64,000 nt of DNA from Gari tellinella (lineage: Eukaryota > Mollusca > Bivalvia > Cardiida > Psammobiidae), in contig OV277864.1 in the NCBI GenBank assembly GCA_922989275.2, positions 41,539,550 through 41,603,549 on the forward strand, read 5' to 3'. A program made the position numbers and the translations under genes. This document shows positions 45,101 through 57,100 of this stretch, one piece after another; positions within the stretch are counted from its first letter, which is position 1, and the number at the start of each line of letters is the position of its first letter. Under the pieces are notes generated by a model. The model ran no database searches. It was given only the letters and a program-made list of their open reading frames with translations, and had not been told where the DNA came from.

Positions 45101-48100
45101 TTATATCTCAATGACTCACGTGAGTAGTGCATGAAGGAATAGTGTATTTTGAAATTCCCTAGTGTAACAGTTATAATTCACTAGACTCTGATAGTTAAAG
45201 GCAGGTATAAGATAAGGTATTAAGTTGTTCCCAGCATACTAGAATCCCTCCATTGTTTGAACTTGTTGATTACATGTCTCTAAAAGATGATATGCAGATA
45301 TTACAATCAAAAGAAAGCTTGGTTTTGCAGTAAAAGACATGAAAGTAAAGCAGGCCCAGTGCTTATTAAGCGTTTGAGTTGAGTCTGAATGCGTTCTCAA
45401 GCATTTGATTTGTCAGATTTTAGCCAAGGCTCAAATCTGACCAATCAAATGCTTGAGAATGCACTCAGACTCAACTGAAAAGCTTTATAAGAATGGAAGT
45501 CATCCTGCTTTAACCCATCACCTCATAGCCTTAAGGCACAATATATTTTACTTTCAACCTGCTTTAAAGACGTATCTGGGAGTTTTTTCTAGCGCTGAGA
45601 ATTTTTTTAAACTTTGCATATAAGTAAATTGATATAAATGAAAGTAAAAACAGTCTTCAAAAACATAGGTCGCTTTGCTACTTTTTGTATAATTTACTCT
45701 TTTTTAGAAGTACTATATTCAAATTTTCCGAAATTTGGCCTCATAAGAAGAAAGTCCATCAAACACACAAATATCGATACTTCAAGTCCAATTTTAATTA
45801 ATTACATGTATATGGAATAGTGTTACAAATGAATGTAAAATAATTAGATTTGAGTGGCATTATACAGATTTTACGCATAAAATATGTGCAAAATGAACTC
45901 AAATCGTCAAAAAATCGAGCCTTTTTGCAAAAATAAAAAATTCTAGCGCGGAGAATTTCCTATTTTTTTCTATAACAGTAGATAATTATATAACAAGTAT
46001 AGAACCAATGAGAAAACAGTACCTCGCCTTGCTCGTTTCAGAGATATGTTCAATTTTATTACCTCCCTTTATCAGTGAATATGCACTTTTTTAACAATTT
46101 TTTTTTAAATAGTCTAAATGTTATACTTTATAAAATAATACCCACAGCTATACAGAAATGTCTTGCATTGTGACATATATTATGCACTTTAGAAAGTTCT
46201 GCTGAAAAATGCAGTGTTGTCATCATCTCAAGTCGGAGTGAAAAATGAAATGCCCCCTCCCCCCTCCCCCTAAATATGATGCTGATTGTGCATAATTCAT
46301 TCATTCTTTATTCACAACTTTATGTTTATTTTCACACATATTTTCTTTGGCTTAAAACCCATTAAAGCTATATAATAAATGAATAAAGCTACATAGAGCT
46401 GCATGCATATTCATACATCAAAGGGAGATAATACATGTTCAAATATTTCAGTTCAGAATGTAGGAAGTATCCATACTCAAACACTGAATTTGGAATAGGT
46501 AACTGGTAAGATATAGGATATATGCTCAGAACAAGCTTTTTGTAAAATGAAGGTCAACGGTCAAGGTCACGGTGACCTGAAAATGGTATGCGACACTCCG
46601 CCATCCAAAGATGAACTCACACACCTAATTTGTTATCGGTAGCTGATGTGACAAAGGAAATATACTCTGGACAAAAAGTAGACCCACCAATAAACACATC
46701 TACAATCATTATTCAATGTGGGCAGTGAGTTAACATAACCATTCATAAGATAAAATATCATAACAAGAGCACCCCAGTGCGGCAAAACACGCCCGTCATG
46801 GCCGGCGGATGTCAAAGTCGTCCGGACTCAGGCCGACTGGAAAAAGTCGCCCGGAGTCTAGACCCGACTATCGATCTCAAAAAGACTATCACAGGAAGGG
46901 GCAATGTCAACACTAAATTCACTCCCTGTCACAGTATGATTATTAACGCTGACTCGAGTCGGCGAGTTCCTGGTGAAAAAACTCATGTTTTCCAGAGATT
47001 TCGAGCACTTTTTTGTCACAAATGATCCTGATTTGCGCTCTTCATATCCCCAGGAATCTTAAAAGGTTTTTTAACGATAGATAACGATAGTTGAGTAAAT
47101 ATTGTATTCGCGAAATCCGATGATCTAGACGCTATTGTGATCGTAAATAATTACACCCACGATAGGAAAATACAGAAAAGAGCGGAAAGGACATGCGCGT
47201 TTGGGATGCGCAGTAACAACTCCCGGATACGTCTTTAAGCTACCAACTGCTAGGATATAGAAAATATTTCTTACAGTGCATATCAATGACTGTATAAAAT
47301 GGGACTATTTATTATTGGGAGATTTGTTATATTTACAGAACCATCTGTCATAAAAGGGAAAACCAAGGGAAGTAACAAAGCAGAGTTTGGTGGTAAGACT
47401 GCAGGGCATACAAGGTGTGATCACAGAGTAATGGACTTGAATACAAGAATTAAATTGTTGAGCATTTCCAAGTTGGAGAGAATGACAGATAAACGCAAGT
47501 CAAAGCTAGTAGCTGAAATGAGGAATACACTTGCAGCCCTGTTACAAGATGGCACAATTCACGATATCCATGTTCAGACGGAGTGGCTGAAATGTCAGGC
47601 CACCTGGTGGCAGGATTCTGATGATCTGACTGTAGGTTCAGGGTGTGAGAGATACCTTTGCTGCTGGCAGGTTAAGCTGGCTGGTGGAGATGCCAAAGGC
47701 TGTAGAAGGATAAAACTTGACGAAGGCAATGGTAAGAAAAAAACCCGTCTCAAGGTAGTGAGTTTTCTTGGGGAGAAATCATTGCATGAAACATGTATTA
47801 TCATTTATGTTTATCCTGCTTTTAGCAACCACCTGTATTTATATAAAATATTGCTTGTGGGATTTGTATTGAATGGTTGTTGAACTCTCTCTCTACCAAC
47901 AGCACTAAAAGACGACTTTGCATACAGTTTGGATCCTGATCAGACGCTGTGTAATACTGCGTTTGATCAGGATCCAAACTGTTCGACACTCGCATCTAAC
48001 ATTCTTCAGTCAAAACAGCCCTAAAGCTGTCTTTAAAAATCTTGCAGATGACACTACCAATGCAGATGGTATTTTGGCCGGTATGAGGGTTAACCCTTTG

Positions 48101-51100
48101 AACCCTAGTCCCGCATTTAGGCGTCCTTTTCAAACCATATACATGTGAAAAGTGCACTTGTCCTATGCAAACAGTGAATACCCAGATCAGAGGGCTCCTT
48201 ACGGAGCCCTTTGATCTGGATCTTCACTGTTTGTCATAATGCTTTCAACTTTCAACTTTTATTTACATATGCATAAGTCCCACGGATAGTGAGAAACATT
48301 ATAATTATAACTCAAAGTAACATTGAACAACAAAAGTAAACAATATAAGGGAAAACGGCTACACATAGTTTTATACCAGGGCTCCAGATAAGAGGAAGTA
48401 AACTGAACAAATCCAACATTCATACACATTTCAGCACCAAATCCCTTGGTGTAACCACCCACCTGAATCGTCTCGGAGAGTCGATTCTAATGAGTAGTGA
48501 CACCACATGGTTTAATGCAGAAATAAAGACTTTATTCGTTTTGAGTTACTCCCCCTATTCAACCTGGAGCTCTGTTTATACATTCCATAATTATGACGTA
48601 AATGTTACGTAATTTGTATTTAAAAAACGACGTCATAATCTAATCTAGAATTTAGTGTATGGTGCAGTTTTCAGGCCACCTAGCGCTGAATACACAACAA
48701 CAGCCAATTCCATATTTTGTCCCACATAAAACTCGCCGGCTGTGCCACAGCGCCAATTACCAGAAAACTGCACAACATACGATTACAAACACATTCAACC
48801 CTGGCGACGAGAATACTCGTCATTTACAAACAGAGTACCTATGCGGATTAGATTTGTCCTGTGAAAACAGTGTCGACCCTGATCAGAAGGCTCCTTAAGG
48901 AGCCCTCTGATAAGGGTCTACACTGTTTGTCATTTTGAAATTTATTATTGAAAACAACCATAAAAAAGTCAAAAATTGACTAGACTTATTTTGAAATTGG
49001 AATTTTCGATGAAAAGTTACAGGGGTGACTTAAAGCATGTATAGCGCCAAATTACCAGAAAACTGCACAAAATATGATTATTAACACATTCAACCCTGAT
49101 GACGAGTATACTCGTCATTTACAAACAGTGTACCTATGAGGATTACACTTGTCCTGTGCAAACAGTACAGACCCTTATCAAAGGGCTCATTAAAGAGCTC
49201 TCTGATCAGGGTCTACACTGTTTGTCATTTTGAAAATTAATTGTTAAAAACAACCATAAATAGTCAAAAAATGACTAGACTTATCTTGGAATTGGAATTT
49301 TCGATGAAAAGTTTCAGGGGTAAATGAGTTAAGGCATGTATATTTCAAACAATTAGTATTAAATCATTTACATGTACTGGGTCCACGCCTATAAAGCATC
49401 CGAGACAAGCCCGAGACGGCCCCAACCCCATGATTTGTCAGACTTGAGCGTTCTGCTCACATCTGATCAACCAAAGCCCAGAGAACGATCCCAGACTCAA
49501 ACCAAACGCTTCACAAGCATGGGGCCAGATATGAATTTTAGAAAACATTTAAAAATATTTTAGAATCTATAGATCTAGTCCTTAAAGGTTTGCTTAATTT
49601 TGCTGCAAAATATACTTAGATTTTTTAGTTTTTCAATATTATTATGCGTTATTAGTTCCATTAATTTTCGTTTACTTGGTCTCGTTCTAGTTTGATAATC
49701 AATATATTTCAATCTTAAGTTATTAAACGTTGGACAAACAAGTAAATAGTGATACTCATCTCCGATATCTGTACAATATATACATTTCCGCTCAATGTAA
49801 GGTATATTATGCCAGCGGCCTGTTTCAATAGGAAGTCGATGATTTCGGGTGAAGTATTTAATAATATTTTTACCAAATTAATTAGGCAACTTGTCTAAAT
49901 AACAACTGCGGCCAAAGTTTTGTTTTATGTATTTATAAATACTGGAATCCGATGTTTGGTTAAGGTCTGAGTGCCAGTTTTGTATAAAGATATCTTTAAG
50001 TTTTGATAAGATGCTTTTATAAGCCATTTGGAACTAACAAAGCTTTGACTGTACCAGATTCCAGAAAAGCCAGTATTACAAAGATACTGTTTAGTATTTT
50101 CTAGCCACTGTGATTTAATTTTATTTTTGGAATGTAGTGTGAATATTGTGACATAAAGTTTTGATGCTAATTTTGTACTTTGATTTGTAGATACATTTTC
50201 AATAAGTCGGGTCCAATATGCAATAACCCTGTTTTTTAGCTCACCTGAGCTAGCTCAGGGTGAGCTTTTGCAATCCTTGAATGTCCGGCGTCCGTCGTCC
50301 GTCGTGCGGCGTCAACAATTTTAGTGTTTACACTCTAGAAGCCACAATATTTATCCAATCTTTCTCAAACTTGCTCAGATGGTATATTGCCATAAGAGTT
50401 CGGATGAGTTCGATTATGGCTGAAATCAGACAATTAGGTCATGAGTAATCTACCTTTGAATTGCTGAAAATGCCATATTTACAGTGTTTACACTCTAGAG
50501 GCCACAATATTTACCCAATCTTTCTAAAACTTGCCCAGATTGTATATCACCATAAGAATTCGGATGAGTTCGATTTTGGTTGAAATCGGAAAAATAGATC
50601 AAAAGTTATCTACCTTTGAACTGCTGAAAATGCCATATTTTACGTAGTTTACATTCTAGAGTTCACAATTTTTATCCAATCTATCTCAAACTTGCTCAGA
50701 TTGTATATGACTATAAGAGTTCAGATGAGTTTGATTATGGTTTAAATCAGACTAATAGGTCGAGAGTTATCTACCTTTGAATTGCTGAAAATGCCATATT
50801 TAAGGGGTTTTACATGCTAGAGGCCACAAATTTTATCCAATCTTTCTCATACTTACTCAGAATGTATATTACTATAAGACTTCGAATGAGTTTAATTATG
50901 GCTGTAATCGGACCAATGGGTCAAGAGTTATCTACCTTTGAATTGCTGAAAATGACATATTTAACAGTGTTTACGCTCTAGAGGCCACAATATTTATCCA
51001 AGCTCTCTCAAACTTGCCCAGATTGTATATGACCATAAGAGTTCGAAAAAGGGTAATTATGGTTGAAATCGGACAAATAGATCAAGAGTTATCTACCTTT

Positions 51101-54100
51101 AAATTGCTGAAAAAGCCATATTTTACAGTTTTTACACTGTTGCAACTACAGTTTTCATTGGATTACTGTTGCAACTACAGTTTGCAATGGATTTTCATTA
51201 TACATGTACACAAAGTATATAGCTATACGTTCTCAAAGGAGTGCAATTATTGTTGAAATCTAATCATTGTGGCAAAAGTTACCTGCCCTTGATATACTTC
51301 GAAATGCTAGAAAAAGGCTTCATTTCAGTATTGTTTAGGCTCTAGTTATCTGCCTTTGATGTACTCTACTATACTAGAGTAGGTCGACAAACTTGAATGG
51401 ATTTAGAATAAAAAGGATAAAATTCAAAGGTAAAGCTATCAGGCTTCATTTCAAATGGTGAGCGATATCAGGGCCTTCAGGCCCTCTTGTAATATTAAGT
51501 ATTAACGGAGTAACACCGGTTTCTCCGTATATCATATATGATGGTGTAGATGTTTTTAAATTAAAAATATATTTGTAAAACTTAAGTTGCACCTTCTCTA
51601 GCATTTGACAGTTTCCAAACCCCCAGAGTTCACACCCATACAAGAGTATTGGTTTTATTGTTTTTTCGAAAAGATCTATTTGTATATCATATGGAAGTGA
51701 CAATACTTTAATCCGTCTAATTAATGCAAACATTGCCTTACTAGCTTGAGCAGCAATTTGCAATTTTTTTTTATGAAAACTCCCACTTTTTGTAAACAAT
51801 AAACCTAAATATTTATATTCATTTACAAGTTCAATAACATGTGTACCTATTTTGAATGAACAGTTACATTTAGCAGATCCCTTACCAAAGAGCAAAATTT
51901 TCATTTTATTTTCATTAATATTAAGTTTCCATAAATCGCAGTATTCCTTAAATCTGTCCAGAGCATTCTGTAGATCCTGCTCGTTATCACTAAAAATTAT
52001 CGTATCGTCGGCATATAATAATACAAAAAGCTTTAGATATATGCGTACTCCATCTACATCTATATCACTGGCTATTAGGGATGGGTATTGCCAGAAATAT
52101 TGTATTGCAATATATTGCGATACTCCATCACCGTATTGCAATACGTATTGCAATATATTGCATGTTATTAGAGTGAACTTAAGCTATGGATCTGGGGTGA
52201 ATATGTGAAGACAAAGTAGTTGTACCACTTTGAATCTTAACAACCATGTTACATTGCACTGTTTCTACTGATTTTGTATATGATTGCACTGTTTCTACTG
52301 ATTTTGTATATGAATATGTGCTGCTGTATTTTCAATTCTGAAATGCTCCCAGCCATTCCTTTCGGGATTTTCATAACCAAATTGTCCACCATGATGGTAA
52401 TTGACAGGGTATGGCATATAACAGTGCCAGTTGACAGTATCAGACAAAGTTCTAATCACATATTTTAAATGAAGATTTTTTTTCTAAATGACTGACAATG
52501 TCGGTACATTGTATTTGATACATATTTTTTAGAATTTTTTATGTTTTTCATTCACGACATTCAGTTATTAAATCTGATATGCAAATTGATTAGGCAGCGA
52601 TTCATCGATAATATACCATGCCCTGTGCTAAAAAACAAACAAAGAGGAAATCCCTCTGCCCTGCAAGCTGCTTATTTAGCTTGAACAAAACAAAATTGTG
52701 AATAATTTTAGTTGTGAAACAAAGGGAATTTAATCAATTTATCATAGAGGAAAAAAACTTTTTTTCTAGTCTTGTCAATATATTGCAATACATTCTGAAC
52801 CGTACCGGTACGTATTGTTTGAGAACGTATTGCAATATATTGGAAAACCGGTTTTATTGCACATCCCTACTGGCTATGCCATGTACTTTATCACTTAAGT
52901 ATTGTTCAAGGTCATTTAGGAAAATAGAAAACAAAAAAGGGGATAAATTTTCTCCCTGTCTTACTCCTACAAGGCAGTCAAAGAACGGGGTAGATCCTTC
53001 TGCAGTCATAACTTTTGATTAAATATTGTTGTACATGTTTTTGATAATGTCAAAACATTTTCCATTGATATGTTCTTTTCTTAGTTTTTGCCATAGACCT
53101 ACTCGCCAAACTGAATCGAAGGCTTGTTTAAAATCGACAAAACAGCAGTAAAACTTTTTCTTACTTGAAAGAACAAGATCAATTAAGTGTTTTAGAATAA
53201 AAACATTGTCTATGGTTGAAAAGTTCTTTCTAAACCCTGCCTGTGTCTCATGTATCAAATTTGTTTTCTCGGCAAATTCATTTAGTCTATTGTTTAGAAT
53301 ACATGTAAATAATTTCCCGAGAAAACAACCCTTAAAAGTCAGAAATGGACTATACTTAAATGGAAACTGGGATTGTCCATTTAAAGTTTCAGGGAGAAAA
53401 GAGTTAAAGTAGACAGGGAAAGAGTTAATACAGGTTTGGTTGTATTCTCCCCCCCCCCCCCTCCCCCAATCTATTTCACAATGGAATCACTTTTCAAAGA
53501 AAACTTCATCTTGCATTGAATTTGAAAATCTACCCTTTTCCTTATAATGAAAATCAGTGTAAAATGTGATTATATTCTGTGCTTAAGGGTGTATCAAACC
53601 CATAAGCGAATTTTTCAAAGTATCAAACTTTTTTTCTATCATTGTTTTTTTGGAAGAGCTGTTTATGATGAATGAAAAAATGAACAAAATATTATATGGT
53701 GGTGTCCTTTATTTTGAGCTACAGCGATTTGAAAAAGTTATGTCAAATTTGGATTTTTTCTTCAAATTTTACCCATTCAGAGTACAAGCTTCAGTAAAAT
53801 CTATTTCAAAACAAAACAAACATGTTATTTTGGGTTTTCATTATTTGATTTATGTCTATGGTGGTATGTTTACATATAGAAACCAAATTTAGACAAAGCA
53901 GGCACTAGGTTTGAACAATATGGATCCTCAAATATCAAAAATATGCTTTTTATAGGGCATGAATTTATTAGATTTTTAATTTTATGAAAAAAAGTAAAAA
54001 AGTTTGAAAATGAAATAGTTCTAGAATTAAACTTTTTCTTATAGTCTACCAGATGAAAGCCAATGCTAAGGCAGTTCAAAATACGAAAAGAAATTGAAAG

Positions 54101-57100
54101 GTCAGTGTTGAAAATTTTGAGTTATTAAAGTAAAAAGAGTTATCTCCCCTTACAAAATTTACAAAAAGTACCATAACGATGATATTAAGAGCTTTTTAAA
54201 TTTCACATTTGGTGCCTATTTTTTCTTAAACTAGTTTTTAGCTCACCTGAGCTAGCTCAGGGTGATCTATTGCAATCCTTGATTGTCCGTCGTCCGTCGT
54301 GCTGCGTCAACAATTTTAGTGTTTACACTCTAGAGACCAATCTTTCTCAAACTTGCTCAGATGGTATATTGCCATAAGAGTTCGGATGAGTTCGATTATG
54401 GTTGAAATCGGACAAATAGATCAAGAGTTATCTACCTTTGAATTGCTGAAAATGCCATTTTTAAGGGTGTTTACACTCTAGAGTTCACAATTTTTATCAA
54501 ATCTTTCTTAAACTTGCTCAGATTGTATATTACTATAAGAGTTCAGATGAGTTTGATTATGGTTGAAAGCAGACTTATAGGTCGAGAGTTATATACCTTT
54601 GAATTGCTGAAAATGCCATATTTAACGATGTTTACACTCTAGAGGCCACAAATTTTATCCAATCTTTCTCAAACTTACTCAGATTGTATATTATCATAAG
54701 ACTTCGGATGAGTTCAATTTTGGTTGTAATCGGATCAATAGGTCAAGAGTTATCTACCTTTGAATTGCTGAACATGATATATTTAACAGTGTTTACGCTC
54801 TAGAGGCCACAATATTTATCCAAGCTCTCTCAAACTTGCCCATATTGTATATGACCATAAGAGTTGGAAAAAGGGTGATTATGGTTGGAATCAGACAAAT
54901 AGATCAAGAGATATCTGCCTTTGAATTGCTGAAAATGCCATATTTTACAGCGTTTACACTCTTGCAACTACAGTTTTCAATGGATTTTGATTATACTTGT
55001 ACACAAAGGACGTAGCTATATGTTCTCGAAGGAGTGCAATTATTGTTGAAATGTTATCATTGTGGCAATAGTTACCTGCCCTTGATATACTTTGAAATGC
55101 TAGAAAAAGGCTTCATTTCAGTATTGTTTAGGCTCTAGTTATCTGCCTTTGATGTACTCTACTATACTACAGTAGGTCGACAAACTTGAATGGATTTAGA
55201 ATAAAATGGGTGAAATTCAAAGGTAAAGCTATCAGGCTTCATTACAAATGGTGAGCGATATCAGGGCCTTCAGGCCCTCTTGTTGTATGAAGAAATACTA
55301 CCATAGATAGGAACTAAATAACACAAAACCAATTATCATATTTGTTTTCATTTAAAATGGATTTTATTGAAGCGGGCTGTTTGAAAAGGACAAAATAGGA
55401 GAAGGTGGGTGGGGTAAATTTTACATGGCCGTAGAGCCAACTGTTGTTCACCAAAATGTATACTTTTTAGCTCGCCTATTCGGAGAATGGGGGGGGTTAT
55501 GGAATCACCCCGGCGTCGGCGTCTGCCTTGGTATTTTGGGGTAAGTGTTGTAATGCACTAACACTACATGAAATATTTGCATTAGAAGCTGATATTTGGA
55601 ATGGAGGTGCTCTGTGGGTTGAACATTGGTGTTGTGTAGTTAAAATTTAAAAAAAAAATTAAATTTAGTCAAAATTTCACCTTTTGTGGACTTAGGTTTT
55701 TCGGGTGATTTCTCATGGTTAAAGTTTTGGGGTAAGTGTTGTAAATGTTGTAATGCACTAATACTACATGAAATATTTTGAATGGAGGTGCCCTGTGGGT
55801 TGGACATTGATGTTACTTAGTTAAAATTAAAAAAAAAGAGTTAAATTTAGTCAAAATTTTACCTTTTGTGGACTTAGGTTTTTCGGGTGATTTCTCATGG
55901 TTAAAGTTTTGGGGTAAGTGTTGTAAATGTTGTAATGCACTAATACTACATGAAATATTTTGAATGGAGGTGCCCTGTGGGTTGGACATTGATGTTACGT
56001 AGTTAAAATTAAAAAAAAGAGTTTAATTTAGTCAAAATTTTACCTTTTGTGGACTTAGGTTTTTCGGGTGATTTCTCATGGTTAAAGTTTTGGGGTAAGT
56101 GTTGTAATGCACTAATACTACATAAAATATATGTATTAGGAAGCTGATATTTGGAATGGAGGTGACCTGTGGGTTGAACATTGATGTTTCGTAAGTAAAA
56201 TTTTAAAAAAAGTTAAAATTAGTCAAAATTTTACCTTTTGTGGACTTAGAGTTTTGGGACTGAAATTTCAAATTTAGTTATGGAGTAAGTGTTCGAATGC
56301 ACTTATACTACATGACATATTTGCATTTATAAGCTGATATTTGGAATGGAGGTTCCCTGTGGCTTGAATATCAATGTACTGATACACTTTTCTATTGATA
56401 GTTACCTATTTAAGAAAGGTTTAGTTAGGCGAGCTTTGCTGTTCTCCGACAGCTGTTGTTATGTTGTTTTATTCATCTTAAATAGCTCTTCAATACAAAA
56501 CCATCATAGAGTGTTTTCATGTACTTTGAAAATTTCCCAAATTCATGACATTGATACACCCTTAAAAGCATGGTAATAGTAAAACAGAAAGTTCCTAAAG
56601 GAGTATAATTATTATATTCTTTAATACTGATTGACAGAAAAAAATGTTTATAACCAGTAATAAGTCCTGAATAGTGGAAAATGTATACCTTTAACTCTTC
56701 TTTAACCCTTTGAATTATAGGACGCATATACATGCTTTCTTTGCAAATATTGTACCTGTGAAGAGTGCACTTACAGTGGAGAATCTGTTATTCTTTCCCA
56801 ATAAACGCGTTTACGCTAAAACTATTATTTGCAGTGCAAACAGTTTAGAGCCAGATCAGACGCCGGGTAACCCGGCGTCTGATCAGGCTCCAAACTGTTT
56901 GCCACCAAGATAAACAAGAATTATCAGAATATATTGTCCAAAAGTTGTTCTTTTCTACGTTTTAGTGTTTTGCGTTTGCGTTTAAACGGGAAAGAATAAC
57001 AGATTCTCCACTGTACCCTGTGCAAAGAGTGAAACCCCAAATCAGAGCCCACTGTTTACCATATTGCAATACAATGACAAAAACAGCCTAAAATAGTAAA

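Larger units (their letters stand above)
44986..47338 (+). other. Intron 11, 2.35 kb
   Basis: Contains a C fragment (45026-45070), a foldback (45362-45491) and AT-rich unassigned DNA (45570-46500). A nuclear-receptor-type palindrome lies at 46564-46578, then a GC-richer segment without recognised content (46760-47220). A B-type 3' half (47238-47310) runs up to 28 nt before exon 12. Confidence 0.6.
49562..53321 (-). pseudogene. LINE B: decayed, 5'-truncated non-LTR retrotransposon ORF2
   Basis: Minus strand. RT motifs: LIHETQAGFRKNFSTIDN (53219-53270), FVDFKQAFDSVW, VGVRQGENLSPFLFS and LLYADDTIIFS. The C-terminus has RKCIYCTDIGDEYHYLLVCP (a CCHC-type motif) and a TAG stop at 49575-49577. Breaks: an in-frame TAA after NMYNNI (about 53018-53020), another after DKLPN (about 49880), and two insertions (50237-51490; 52076-52869). 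The 5' end stops at LGKLF-type sequence near 53321. It belongs to a different group from LINE A (LINE A lacks YADD). Confidence 0.88.
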
